This document shows positions 20,901 through 35,900 of a DNA stretch of 64,000 nucleotides, piece by piece. The position numbers were made by a program, and so were the translations under genes. How positions within the stretch are numbered: the stretch's first letter is position 1; every line of letters starts with the position of its first letter. Origin of the DNA: Pararge aegeria (Eukaryota > Arthropoda > Insecta > Lepidoptera > Nymphalidae). The stretch is taken from positions 10,292,001-10,356,000 of the forward strand of contig NC_053183.1 in the NCBI RefSeq assembly GCF_905163445.1, given 5' to 3'. Under the pieces are notes generated by a model that worked only from the letters and a program-made list of their open reading frames with translations, had not been told where the DNA came from and searched no databases.

Positions 20901-23900
20901 CGTGCATAGAGGGTATGCACACGGTATGCAGATGATATAAAATGAAGAAAATCTCCATTACGAGTTATAAATATTTAAGGGTAGACTTTTTATAACTCTT
21001 ACATTGCCTATCCTTAAGTTTTTTATAGCTGGTACTAAAGATTTTCTTTATTTTATATCATGTGCATACCCTGTGCATACCCTTTATACCACAACTAGTA
21101 TTAGTATACTCGTAGATTAAATAAACTAGCAACTCTTGTGAGTAAATATAAATATATTTTGGAAACGGATTTAGATAAAGTTTTGTATTTAGATAACGCT
21201 TTCCTTCTCAAGTTCATCTAAATAAATATTTTCTCCGAAGAAGCACGATTTTACAAAATATACTCTTAGTAATAATAGGCGTGGTTGACGCCTTAACATC
21301 CTCTCCGAGGGGTCATAAAAGTCTAATTTCCTTACTTCGTACTTTGTAAAAAAATTCAATACCTATCTAACATTTTTTTGAAAATATCCAGGCCGGTCCT
21401 TTAATTTAAACTCAACTAAGGGTTACTTGAAACACACAACCAGTAGCCCAATGAAATAGTTAGTACGTATTTACTATTAATTCCCGGAAACAAAAATACC
21501 TAAGCACATAAATTTTTAGTTAAAGGCTATTAATTTGATAAGATCTTACAAAAATTTCTAAACACACCATTGTCCGAGTTCGCGGTGTAGGCTGCATTTT
21601 AAGTGTTTGGTTTAAATTTGGCAGGCTGCCTAAGGCTGCTTTTTCACCAGAGATGACATTATTATCAAACCATTGACGACCAACTGCAGGGTACGGGGTC
21701 TCTTCCCAGAATGAGAAGGGTTTAGGCCATAGACAACCACGCTGGCTAAGTGCGGATTGGTAGACTAGACTTTACAGACTAGAGAGACTTAGTAGACTTT
21801 ACACGCTTTTGAGAACACTGTGAAGAACTCTAAGGCGTGCAGTGTGATTTGTGATGTGGTGCCACATTGCTAATCTATAGATCTTTAGAATCCCACCATA
21901 AGAATCGCTTAAAATTCATAGCTTTATAAAACTTAGTTCTGGTGAAGGGTTCAGAAAAGACAGCACCTAAGGTTTAGTTTTATCCAACGTTTAATTTTTG
22001 TTACAGAAATTGGTTGGAGGCCGAAGCAGAAAGCCGAATTACAGGCATTAAGCCTTCATTTATAAGAGTACTTTCAAATACTTTCATATGGTCTTTCCTA
22101 CCCGGGGGGATACTGCAGTTTTTATATGTCGGTTTGAGGTACGTATGTTTTTATTATCTGTTATAGATAGTTATCAAGCGCCGTAAATACTCCGTTATTT
22201 GTAATGACTACGTTTTTGCGGCGCTTGCGTTTGAGACTCTGGGCCCATGGTCTTCGGACACGAAAAATTTTATTAACATCGTGTCCCAAAAATTGGTCCT
22301 TACGTCTGGTGACCCAATAGCTGGCGCTTATTTAGCCCAACGGCTAAGTCTAGCAATTCAAAGGGGCAATAGCGCCAGCATTTTGGGTACTATGCCTATA
22401 AGTGAACAGTTAGACGGCTTATATTTATTGTAAATATTAAGAAGAAGAAGAAGAAGAAGTGAATTTCAAAATTTCCAAAATGCTGTTTTGAATTAACCCA
22501 GTTTTTATATAAGGGTACTAAATACTTCACCATCAACTTTTTTATTGTAACGAGAATAACTTGCTTAGCAGCCATATACCATAATCGAAGCTAAACCCGT
22601 GTAATATTTATTATTATATCCAAGTTCTTCATAATCACTTCCATTTGACTGTATGGTGCTTTTCGAAAGGAGATGCACCAGGTTCTTTTAAAAAATACTG
22701 AAATTGCAGTAGGTGTGCCTACAATATTTAAAGAGTTCCCTCGAGTAACAATTATACAAAAAAAAACATACCGTCGAATTGAGAACAACCCCCTTTTTTA
22801 AGTCGGTTGAAAATTAAGTATTAGTACCTATAATCTTATAAAATCATGTTTTCGAGTTACGAATTGTTGCATGAATTACTAAATGAGGTAGGTACTTAGT
22901 CGGATAGCAAATAAGAAAACTCATTTTAAATAAGTAAAAATTTAAGGGGCCCAACTCGCGAGATCTATTTGGTTAGTTCGCATTCATGCATGCAGCAACA
23001 TTATGGAAGCTCTACGTGTGGCTCCCTCCAGGCGCAAGTAATCGACATGAAAATGAATATTCAAGGTGCCAGTGACGATGCCGTCAAATTTTAATGACAT
23101 ACAGTTTGTGCTGGTACAAAGCGCTATCACATCGTACCTACTTGTATCGAAACAGCCGCGTTTTACATTTTTGTTGGAAGAAATTTACAATTTTCTGTTT
23201 CATTTATTATACAGGTCAATATGTACCTAACAGTGCATATTTGAAACAATTATTTTTCTTCATTATTAAGCTAAATAAAAAAGCTTATTGAAAGCTAAAT
23301 TAATATGAACACAAATATGAACTCTCTTATAGCAAGAAAAATCAGTCAGTCGAATAATTGTTGCGTTGTCCACATCATAATAATATTTAAAATATTTTTA
23401 AAAACCAAACTAACTGAGGTAGTCTTCTATATGGCATTTGAAAAGTTTGTTAATATTTCAAGTAATCTTTTTTTAATATTTTTTTTTCAACGTTTTCGTT
23501 TTAATTTTTAAACGAGCTTTCAGAATATAGCGACGTTTTACCTTTTGGTCAATAGTATAATCTCTTAATCAATATTGACTTTATGCTTTTAAACTGCGAT
23601 AGTTTCGTCTTAACTAGTTTAATGGTTTTATCTTGGTGCTTGATTCGCACAAACAAACAACGACACAAACTTTTCATCTATAGCAGTTTTGTTATTGTAG
23701 ATTCTGTTTGTAACTTTTGTTTCTAACTCATCAGAACCGTAACTCCACTGCTGTTTGCACAGTTACTTAAATACTGGTCAGTAAACTCTTCTATGAGTCA
23801 GACGAATGCCGCCTACTTTGCAGCAGCTATGGTAGTGGCAAATTTGGTTGCAGCTTTTTTCAATCACCATGGAAATTTTTATTGTCAGCAGTTTGGTATG

Positions 23901-26900
23901 AAACTGAGAATAGCGACAAGCACATTGATGTTCAGAAAGGTAAGTAATTCCATGAATAAGTAAAACAAATATCTTTTATTTTACATTCCCCCTAACTAAT
24001 AAACATTGCAAAGAGGTATTTGAAAGAAAAAGACAAAACACTGCCATAATTTGGCAGCGTTTTGTCTTCTTCTTTCAAATGTCTAATTACTGATGACTGA
24101 TAAAATAAAAAATAAATAACTGATGAATAATATACTTAAATATTTATAACATACAAATAAACAAACATTTTCCAGTTGTGGGAATCGAACCGACAGCCTT
24201 GACTTAGAAAGCAGGGTCGCTGCCCAATGCGCCAATCGGCCGTCAAGTTGGCCAATAGAAAGAAAACATTGTATTACTAATCACAATTCACACGCTATAA
24301 TAAGGTTCATTAATTAGGTATTGCAGGCTATTGGTGATAATTTACAATTTATGTTAGCAAATATGTACCTATATATAGAGTACCCGAGAATTTTATACTT
24401 GTACAGTTGAAGATGAAACTGTACTGCAAAATTTAATATATATATTAATTTAATAATTATAAAAGTTAATCGGACCTACGATATCGATTATACATCAATA
24501 TAACAAAAAGGCTATGTTCCAGTTTCATAATTATTATTCTTAGCCTATAAATCCCGATATGTTGTGCACATAGACACACTCACATATATTAAGCTAAGTT
24601 ATTTTAAGTTATTATCATAATATTATATCACCAATAATTATCGAGACCGACGCTTAACGTGACTTACTAAAAACAGGAGCGCGCCAATTTCCTGACTACG
24701 GGGTTTTACTGAGAATTCCTTGTCAGAAACACCCAGAACTAATCGCACCCAGTTGTAATGTCTATTTTACGTGGGAATTCAACTCTGTAACCTAACCTGT
24801 AAGTGGCTCGTGATCGTCGACTACGCTAAATATTAGACCAGGGAGACAGATATCAAAATGCTGATTAACGTGATTAACGAATTTGCTTTAAATTTTGTTC
24901 TTTTTTCAGACGATAATAATTATCCCACCTGAAAACAAAGTACAGCGAAATGTTATGTTTTTAGTGACGCAAATGGATGGATTAGTAGCTACTAGCTAAC
25001 GTATCTTGAGCAACATAGAAGCTATGTTTTCCGCAACTGCATATTGAATTTACAATTAATCAATTCATTCATACACCTTGCATAAAAATGTTGTATTACC
25101 TCATATGGTATAATAATAATATTGGCTTTCTGAGTCAAGGCTGTGGATTCGATTCCCACAACTGGAAAATGTTTGTGTTATAAACATGAATGTTTTTCAC
25201 TGTCCGGGTGTTTGTTTGTACCTCTATTATAAGTATTTATGTATATTACTAATAAAAATATTCGTCAGTCATCTTAGTAACCATAACAAAAGTTACGCTT
25301 ATTTTAGGGCAAAATGGCGATGTGTGTACTGTCGTAGAAGGTATATTTATAAATTAATTAATGAAACTTATCGATATCAAAAAAATGCAAGTACTTATCT
25401 ACCAAATGTTATCTTGAAAAAACTGACTTTGACTGAATATTAGTATTATGATTTTATACTTGTATTTTAGATAATGCGAATGAATAATGGAGCTCTCGGT
25501 GAGACTACGGCGGGGAAGGTAGTGAACTTGCTGTCGAACGACCTTCAACGTTTTGACCTGGCCTTCCTATTTCTACACTATGTCTGGATTATCCCCATAC
25601 AGTTAATAGCGGTTTGCTATCTGGGATACATTCAGGCAGGGTACGCTGCACTGATCGGCTTTGCTGCACTTCTCATCATTGCACTACCAATTCAAGGTTA
25701 CTAAAGTTATTAATATTACTAACTAGCTGTTGCCCGCGACTTCGCCTGCGTTTGATTTTGGTTTTTGATGTGGCATTCGATTTAGTTGTAGTTCTAAAAA
25801 AATTTAAAGTATTCAGTATCGCTAAGCCTTAAATGAGTTATTAGCTGCTGTCCGCAGAGGAGTCATGTCCTCTATCTCCAACCACATTCATCAGATCTAC
25901 ACAAAGTTTGGGCGAAATTAAACACATATTATAACCTCTATAGTACAAAAATAATTATTTAAATCGGTTATAATTTGTCGGAGTTATGGTGTAAAATCGT
26001 CAAACACTTTCATCCCCTCTCCCAAAGGAACCGAGCTTAATGTCGGGATAAAAAGTATTTTATATTACTTCTAACACTTCCAAGAATATGTGTACAAAGT
26101 TTCATGAGAATCGGTTAAGCAGTTTTTGCGTGAAAGCGTAACAAACAAACTTACATTGACATTTATAATATTAGTAGGGATAGGGATAGGGATAGGGATA
26201 GGGATAGGGATAGGGATTATATGTGTGTATATAGAAACGGAGAACGAGCAGACGCGTTTTCTGTGCTACTAGTACCATCGCCTGCGATCACCAACATGTC
26301 TGCCCACCGTCGTAATTATGGAACAGGCTTTCAGTCCAGCAATGGACTTTTAGAGGCTATTCATAGGGATTACATTTAGAAGTTTTCGGTAACAAAAGCT
26401 TTCGAAAACCTCTAAATGTAATCCATATGTTAAAGTTACGTTAGTTAAGTGAATTATTCCCATATTTTGTCGTAATTAAAAAAGACTGCAAGCCTGGCCA
26501 AATCTAGTCTATTTGGTAAATATTAACTGGATAATTTTTTATAGTTCAAAATTATCTCGATCCCTAGACGCTTTGGATGGGTGTATAATAAAAGTAAAGA
26601 TAAAAATGTCTTATCTTTATAAACCTGATGTTTGAATGTTTGAACCGGTAATCCAGGGAACTACTGGTCTGATTTGAATAAAACATTTTCGCTTTAGATA
26701 GCTCACGGTTAATGGGCGAGGTAATATAGTTATATTTGAATTTGAATTTAAATTTAACGCGGTGTAAACCGGAGCGTACCTACCTACCTAACTAAGGAAA
26801 CTGTACTTAAGATTTTCCTGTCATAGAACTAGCTCTGTAGTTTGCGGATACTGTTCGTGGACTACCGCGGACCAGTGAGCTTAACCTAGTCATTTACCAC

Positions 26901-29900
26901 AAATACTTATCAACATGGTGATTGCAAGAGGTAGGCATTTAGTAGTGCATACAATATAACATAAGCTATTGGCTTTTTATAGGTCACTTCAAACATCCAG
27001 AATGCTTAGGATGCTTGGCATATTTGGCGCGGTTTGAATCTATCATGTTATTCATGTAACAAATACCGTTAATTAATTGGTATGAGGGAATAATTCATCC
27101 TTAAAAGCCTCATGCCATGCTGACTACACAGAATTAAGAGCACACAGAAACCGTGTACACGGCTAATATTGAACTATCAAAAACCTCTCCACTTTAGTAG
27201 TGTTTCCCGAACAGGCGGTTAGACACTTCTTACCATAACTAAATTTCTAAAAGGGAAGTTTGTGACCTAGCAACATTCCGCGGGTTTGAAACTTAGAACC
27301 TCTTTGCTTTTTATTCCACTACAAGTTAGCCTTTTATTGCAAGCAATGTTACCAGCTGGTAAGTTATTATGCAGTCAAAGATAGTAACGTGCTAACCTGT
27401 TAAAGGTATAGCAGTTAATTAAACTCATATCGGTTTCTACGCGGCATCGCACCGACACGCTAAATAGCTTAGAGAAGCAGGGCAATTTGGGAAGTTATAA
27501 TTTCAGAGGCTTCGTCTGTAGCTTAGTTACCATCCTACCCACAAAGACTTGCTGCGTCCAGTACGATTTCGTCTAAAGAGGAAAAAAGTTCATTGACTTT
27601 ATTATCCAAAAAGCAGTTAAGGCTATATTTCCATTGTGAAGATATGTCTGAAAAAAGTTGTAATAAAATATTTAGTTATCATTATACATGTGTTAGTGGT
27701 TGGAGCCGTGAAAGCCGATTGGGTAGGACTTCAACTTCACTCTCGGATTGCTGAGTTCTAATCCCAGCACGCATTTGTCATTTTCTAAGTTACGTGCGTT
27801 TTAGCTATTAAAATATCACTTGCTTCTACGGTGAAGGAAACCAAAGTACACCAATCTGCACAAGAACAGCGTGTTGGACTACGGCCTTAACCCTTTCGCA
27901 TTGTGGGATGAGACCCCTGCCCTGTAGTTGGCCAGCAATAGGTTTATATGATGATGATGATACATCTGTTTACTAGTTAAAACATAGAAAACGACTTTGA
28001 ATATCTGTGATGTGTAAATGTTCTGTAATCATTAATTAGGCAATTAATTTGAACCTTGGAGGAAACCTTGAAATGTTATCTAAGTGGGGAATACTAAATT
28101 GGGGTAGACTGAGGATGGAAGGATGCTTCTGTGTATAGTAAAAATAAAATTCAAAATATAGTTTAATTTTTTTCAATATAAACTGTTTTTTTTTCAGGTT
28201 TTCTTGGTCAAGTGCTCGGTAAAGTGCGGTTCCGCACTGCTGAAAAGACCGACGAGCGTATCAAAGTCATGAGCGAGGTTATTAATGGAATACAGGTGGG
28301 AACTGGGAGTACATAATAACTAATTAGTCATTATTTATTCCTGGCACAGCGGTGAGCGCTGTGCTTTTAAGTGGGAGGTCACAGGTTGGATCCCCAGCTG
28401 GTGCGATTTCTGAATTTTCTCTCGACTGGTCTTCATCCGGTTATCACCCTACCGAGAAAGATGTGCCACCAAACTCAATAGCGTTCCGGTAAAATGTCGC
28501 GTAGAAATCCCATAATATACCATACCCCCTTACAGGTTAAACTGTTACAATCTTAAACTGCATTATCACCAGGTAAGATAGCAGTCAAGGGCTAACTTGT
28601 GGTGAAAAAAAAATATACCTATATATTATGATTCAATGTCGATTTTCAATGCAGTACTGATACATAATAATTACATACTTAAAAAATTGCATCGCTGTTT
28701 TAGTGATAAAGTCGCAAATCCTACAATCGTTCACTATCACATTATCATTTATCCACTGGTGATAGTTTATATTCTTAAAAATAAATTTACCTCTAGTCCT
28801 CTATGGATATTTTAGTAGAGACAACTATCGTTTGGTATTTAACTTTTATGATCAAATAGGATATGAATAATGGGTTAATAGAATTAGGTTTTTGTGTTCC
28901 ATCACGAATTAGTAAGTCATCGTACCTTGCACTGATAATGATGATCGGAATTTTCCACTCGTTCTAATTTTATTATCTTTATTGATTTTATCGTATTATC
29001 GGGTACGCAAAAATGCACACAGATGGTTGAAACTAAATATTAGGACTACTAATTGTCAATACTCTGTAGGGCTTTTAAAAGATTTTCATTTTCTTTGCTA
29101 TTATGAATGAGTTGTTGAGACGGGAATGGTATGGTAATTACACTATCTGAAAGAAAAAAAAAATAGCTCGCCGTTATTCATCTTGCTACAAACGTTTTCA
29201 ATACATTTTTCTAAAGATGCATTATGTGTAGCAAGTACGTATCTAAGTACCTTTAAAAATAGCAGTATATAGAATAAGGTAAATACATATGTATTTACCT
29301 TATTCTATATCTATTTAAAAAAAATACGCTTAGTGCATACTTGCATTCAGATTTAAATTGTTCTACATCCATATCTAAAACATTAACTGCTATATGAAAA
29401 AGTATTTTTTTGAGAGAATGTGAATCTAAAACACCTACCTAAAACGCTGTGGGTAAGTATATAGGTATATACTTTACAATTTTTTATCACGCCAAGACTT
29501 TGAAATTAGTTCATGGGCTTCAGTTTATTGTCTTTAACAAGTACATAATAAAAATAAAGATATACTGAAATACATGTAATGTAATCTAGTATGTTTCTAT
29601 GCAGTTTGTCTTCTACAGCCGATATAAATCAATTGAGATAACCTGTGTGTATACAAATATACTAGATAGTGAGGCATAGGTTTTAACACTTTGCGCAACT
29701 GTTATGTCAGATTTCAGGAATCGGTTTTACGGTATGATATCAGTTTAATTCTTAAATAAATATTATGAAATAAAATACAAGCGGTTCCAAGCGACTTCGT
29801 AAGCGCAACGTTTCTGATTTCTTATGATTTTGTATTATTTCCTGCAGTACATTTTATCTCTAGGGAGTAAGAATGATCCATAGCTTAGAAGTTTACAAAT

Positions 29901-32900
29901 AGAGAGAAAGACACTTTCTCGGATCTATACTTAATAATTAAATAAATAAATAAATAAAATAAACTAAAGCTCCTTTTTGTGAAGTTAGTGTTAAATTAAC
30001 CTGTGTTTCGATTTTATATTTGTTTTAAAAATGAGAGTAAGATATGCAGTTTAATAAAGTCAATATATGTATAATACAGTTTAATAAAGTCAATATATGT
30101 ATAATATTAGTGTGCCGGTTATATAATTTTTACGAAAATTTAAATTCAATCTCAGGCATGGAGGTGCTCGTTCTTATTCGTTTTTATGTGTGGTGTAAAA
30201 CTATCACAGTTTTAGGGAGTAAAAAGCTCTATTAGATGAAGATTAATTTAAATTCAATCTCAGGCACGGAGATGCTCGTTCTTATTCGTTTCTATTTGTG
30301 GCGTAAAACTATCACAGTTTTAGGTAGCAAAAAGCTCTATTAGATGAAATCCTATGTAGCCCCGAACTAATTCTGATTACCTGAACATTAAGCTATAGTC
30401 TTTAGATTAGATGTATTATGTAGCCCTAAACAAATCTGATCATTTTCTAACAATGCTTTTGAAAGAGAGTAGCGAGATCTTTCAGAAACAACTTGATACT
30501 TGAACAACTTGACACACGTAAATTACTTGATATTTTAAGCCATCCCTGAATCAAAATTGTGCTGCGTTATTCTATGCAATCCCGTAAAACAAATGCTTGG
30601 ATTACAATTTTAAACTTACAATAGCGACTAAGTAGTTAGTAAAAAGGTTATTCAATTCAATAAATAGTAGATAAAGAAAATAATTGTAAATAAGAAACAC
30701 CCTATATTAAGTGTGAGCGACACAAAGCAGTAGTAATTTATACCACTGTTGCACTGTCTTTACTCCGGCAAAAATTTTTTGAATATCTGTTTATAAACCG
30801 CATTATATATATATAGTTTTTTTATGATTTTTCCTTGAGATACTTTAGATCGGAAAGATGAAAGGGGTGGCCGATGTACGCCGAAAGTGTCCGCTAATCG
30901 TTATATGGAAAAATTTAACAGATTTGAGATTTCTTAATGTTAATGTAGGCCAATATATATGAATAACAATGAATCGCCGAAATGCATCTATGTACGCCCA
31001 AAAGTTAACTTGCACATAAATTACGTACGGTGTAACTTTCTGCTTCTCGTGGACTAAACTGAATAAATAAGCTTGATTTGAAAATAAAATAAAAATCCGA
31101 CATAGTGCCGTGTAATTTAACTTTACACAGTTAGATTCCGAAAACCAGACAAATATGAAATTACTTTGTCTGGGTTTGGAAATTAATTTTTTAAAGTCTT
31201 TAGGTTCTGATATGGGTTTTTACGATGTATAAACACTCTCTTGTATAGCCGCGAGTTAAATTATGCAGAATATTTACTGTAGCAAAGAAGTATTACGTAG
31301 AGCTTAAGGGAAAAAAACCCCAAGAGATTGCGCAATCTCATCAAAATACACTTTTTTACAGGTAATAAAAATGTACGCCTGGGAGATACCGTTCCAGAAA
31401 GTAGTTGGCCAAAAAAGGATGGACGAGCTAAAAGAAGTGAAGACCGCTACCATATTGAGAACAATTTTTCTCGGTTTTATGATCTTCACAGAAAGGGCGG
31501 CCATGTTTCTCACTATCCTAACTTTTATACTGCTTGGAAGTAATATGACAGCTAATATTGTAAGTATGATACATTTGTTTTTTTTCTGTAATAATTAATT
31601 TCAGAGACACAAAACGAGAAGCTACTTATTTCTACAAATGGTCTTTCAAATTTCGAGAAGATTAATATCACAGGAAAGATCTTTTTAAAGGACATTATGT
31701 ACATGTATTCACCACATGTACATAATATTCGTGCAACCGATATGAGGTTCTTGCTCGCAGCATTGCATTACGACCCATAGTTGACGTGGGTAAAATCGTG
31801 AGGCACCGCATTTTAATACATTCGTAAATAAAATCTGTATAAATAGCAAACAGACAGGTGTGATATGTATTGATATTTATTGCGTAACATATTATGTTAT
31901 CACATTTGGCGAAACCTTGTTCATTATGAACGGTTTATGATCTTAATTATCGCACTAATCAGAACATGTAACCGTATAACATTGAATGTTGAAGTATAAC
32001 TGCCTAGCGGTTTAGCATTTTGAACAACGAGAGAAATGTGGTTTTGGGTTTGGTTAAACCGTTTCGGAGCAGCACGGTGGGTCTAAAAGTATCTGTCCTA
32101 CGAGAGAAGGCCTGTACCAATGGTGTTGAAGAATGTTTATGGATTTTTTATTTATTTTCGAGTTTCATACTTATCTGCCTATTTACGTACTTATCTATCT
32201 ACGAAAGAGATCATTTTAGCAGTCTCTGTCGTTCTGTTCTCAGTCGATTTAAAATAATCCTATTAGGTGATCTCACCTAATACTAGCTCACTTTGCTCGA
32301 TATTAAGCATCTGATCTTTAAAGTCCAATGGCGTAAGTTTCAGCTCCAAGGATGGCAATGTTGAGGCATTAGGTAATGTAAATTCTTTGATCTTCAATGG
32401 TCGTAAATATGATCGGAGAATCTATACGCGATCTCATCAGAAAGGAGATGTCTAAACCAGAGTTATTGTCGAAGCTTAACAGTTCACAGTTGTTAGTCAG
32501 AGTTAACTTTGCAAATCTTTGCGACGTGAAAGTGGTAGAAGCAAAAAAATTGGCTAGATACATTGCCGTGTTGCACCAAAAGTGTTGTTAGAGTGTCCAT
32601 TAAGAAACACATCAAACACGTCAAGAAAACCGTTTGTAGGCACTAGCGATACAAGAATAAATAAAGAATTAAGTAATCCCTACAGAATCACTTGGTCATA
32701 TAATAACATGATGATGTCGATCATTTCATATTTTATATCATTCTTATCATAAGAATTGTCTTAAGCCTCCCCGTGTCAAAAAATCAAATTTTTTTATAGT
32801 CGCTGAGCTAACAATACCGGGCAACTCGAATTAGCAAAGTTTTACGAGATACAATAAACAGCTCTCTTATCATTTTATACAAAAATCGCATGATAAAACT

Positions 32901-35900
32901 GTGTATAACGTTAAAAACTGAGGATTCTTGAGCCATGTTGATGAGTTCATTACTTATTTGATTTTTGCCAAATTGGTAAGACATATTTTTTTTGTCTGAA
33001 TACTTAAATGATTTCTTTACTTGCGCGGAGCTTTTATTTCAAGCAAGCCTAATTTATAAGTTCTTTTGAAACGTAAGGTTTGTTGTCTTTTTATATTACC
33101 TCTGCCCTGAAGCCGAAAGGAAACTAAGTGGTTAGATACTCTTTTCCAATACAATTTTAAATATACTAAGAGTTAGAAGAGTAGCGGTCTTGTCATTAAT
33201 AACTTCATAGACTGTGTCGTATATCAATCAATATTGCCAAAATGAACTGAAAAATACCTATAAATTGCTTATCAAGCAAGGAATTTTAAAAGAGAATTAT
33301 TGTTATCTGTCAAGAAAACTTCTCTCATTTGTTTTGTATCTTATCAAACAACAAATATGTAATTGATCTTATGATCTATCTTATCTGATGATGATATTTG
33401 AAATCAAAAATGTCTACACATATTACGTAGGTACATATATTTTAGAACTATATTATGAAAATACAAAAGACTTGATAGAAACGCAACTAGCTATGTCGCA
33501 TATTGTTATAATTTCGGTAGTAAGTGCTCACGTAGCTTGCTAAAGGTTTCTACAGAAGTGTTTATGTTTCTCTCAATTTATATATATATTTTTAAATAGA
33601 CTTTACCGATAGTAGAATGCGTAAAATTTGTTCCATTTTCCTGATGCGTGAAAACTGACGTTAGCTATTTCGTTAGCGCATTATTCCGCCATTACTGTAA
33701 ATTGAATCCTATTGCACATGTAGCAAGCATGATGACATTTTTAAAACATGTTATACTGCATTGAATTAGAATTGTATTATGAAAACAAAATGCGGTGCAA
33801 TGCAATAGGGTGTAAATGTTATAAAGTATATATAACCTTAGTAATTTATATTCGAAAACATGGGTAAGTATTTATAATATTGAATAACTCAAATTAATTA
33901 ACGAAGGGGAAATACAACGGGAAATTTAATTGAATCGTGAGATCACAGGACCCTTAGTGAAACTGGTACAGAATAAATAGTCAATTAAAAACGGGACAGA
34001 ATTGAGTAGTAAATATAGGCAGGGATTTACGAGTACATAAATTATCAATAATCCTTGGGCACTTATGTAAATTCCTACAAATAACCAAATAACTAAAATA
34101 TACTGTAAATGAGAAAGTGGGTTTGTTGGTGCATCCTTCTTTTACTCAGCAAAGGAGCGACGGATTGATATGGATTGACGAAATTTTTGACCCAGACTTA
34201 GTTTATTTGCATAATTTAATGCATTGTGACATAGAATAAGTTTTTTTTAGAAATATTACACGGTTTAGAAATTAGGTAGTATTCATACAAAAATGGCTGA
34301 CCGGTTTTATGTTTGGTATCTCACACCTTGGAAGAATAATATAATTACACATGATACTTCCCGAAAGCTAATCCCGAAAACCTACTGTGCAAAATATAGC
34401 ATTGAATTTTTTTTGTGTATCCTTCTTTCACGCAGCAACTATCGGAGTTAGGTATAACATTAGTAGAGAAGAAAGGATAAAGTTTATACAGGTGAAACCT
34501 TGGAAAGATCGTTATCGATAGAAAATACAAACCGTGTCGTTTCATATCGTATTAAGATAGGATTGATCTTTCATCATATCAAATGACACATAAATCGCAC
34601 AATAATATAACCACAGAGTTAATAACATAACAAATAACCTCTGACAATTCGCATTGTCATGTTGTTGATAGGAATGCTAAACCAAATAAAACGTGTTAAA
34701 ATAAATAATAATAACCAGTCGAGTCTACCACATAATTTACATAACAAAGGCAAATACTGTCGTAACTATATTTTGTATGTTGCGCTGGCAATCCTACGAT
34801 ATGGTTATCAGAGACTTTGTATGGGCTTAACACGATTTTTTTATTGTCTTCATGATTACTATGATTAGTCGTTTTAATTGTTTACGTAGGAATGTATAAT
34901 AATTGTAATAAAAAAAAATCCAAGCAGTTGCCCGCTGTTTTGTGTGTAGAATATCTCATTTCCCGTCAGATTAAGTATTTATTCGCGTTCATTCAAGTCC
35001 TTCCACAGAAAGCAAACTGCAGACAAATGTCGAATTTTCTTAAGATCGTTTATAATCAGTATACTAGTGGGTGCCAGCGACCTCGTCTGCGTAGAAAGCA
35101 AGCTACAGGCAAAGATTCATGCAAATAAATGTCAAATTACCAAATTTATGGGTATGTACTTACAATTTGAAAAAAGTACCTATATAAAATTTTATTTAAC
35201 CCTTTAGGTTGAAATTTTTAAAACTGTTGATCACTTACTTCTTTATTTTTAGCCGAAGGCCAAAAGGTTTTTTTTTATACTAAATATCTTGAAAGTAGGA
35301 AGGCTTTTTGTACAAGCTTTCTTGCCCTATTTACCCGTTAGAGGGTTTGGGGGTAGTATCTCAAAAACTGTAGAACACGTGTGTCTTATTATTCAACCGA
35401 GGGCCTTAATAGCAAGTTTCATCTATATAACCAGAACTTGACTTCCATATCAACCATTTCCCCTGTTCTAAGTCATTAAGAGGTAGAATTTATGTAGATC
35501 TATTTGTTTGTGTGCCCTTCTTGCAAGCAGCACCCAGCAATAAATTGGCGATTTGCGTTTTATGCGTTATTTTTGCAATTTCCTAGAAAAAGTTCCCAAG
35601 GTGTGTTTACTTATTATTGTAGAAAAGGAACTGCAGACAAATTGTAAAAGGAACATATCCTAATATAGGGACAGGTCTTTATGAAAGTATCCCAAGTCTT
35701 TACATACTTTACAAAATATACCTTCTTTTTATCACAATACGTAAGTTTCGCATTTATAACATTAGTACCTCCGAACACACAAATAGTACACGCAGGCAGT
35801 ATAATAAAAAAATACTAATTTTGCAGATATACCCACTGCAGCAATTCATAAATGCAGCGCAAATCAATATCACGCTGATATTACCACTGGTGCTTTCCTT

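Larger units (their letters stand above)
17959..22006 (+). other. Intron 1 (4.0 kb)
   Basis: AT-rich. Holds a MITE at 20896-21092 and a reversed family 2 SINE at 21655-21850, both listed separately. No other gene is seen; the 60-81 codon frames inside it are chance. Confidence 0.6.
23940..25470 (+). other. Intron 3 (1.5 kb)
   Basis: Contains a hairpin at 24018-24081 and two family 1 SINEs in opposite orientation (24105-24245 minus, 25125-25345 plus). Confidence 0.6.
25697..28197 (+). other. Intron 4 (2.5 kb)
   Basis: Repeat-dense: RTE-like tail with hexanucleotide run, reversed interspersed repeat, hairpin, and SINE families 3 and 2, listed separately. Confidence 0.6.
28296..31361 (+). other. 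Intron 5 (3.1 kb)
   Basis: Contains a family 3 SINE, a 44-bp palindrome and two tandem duplications near 30.0-30.35 kb. No gene. Confidence 0.6.
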
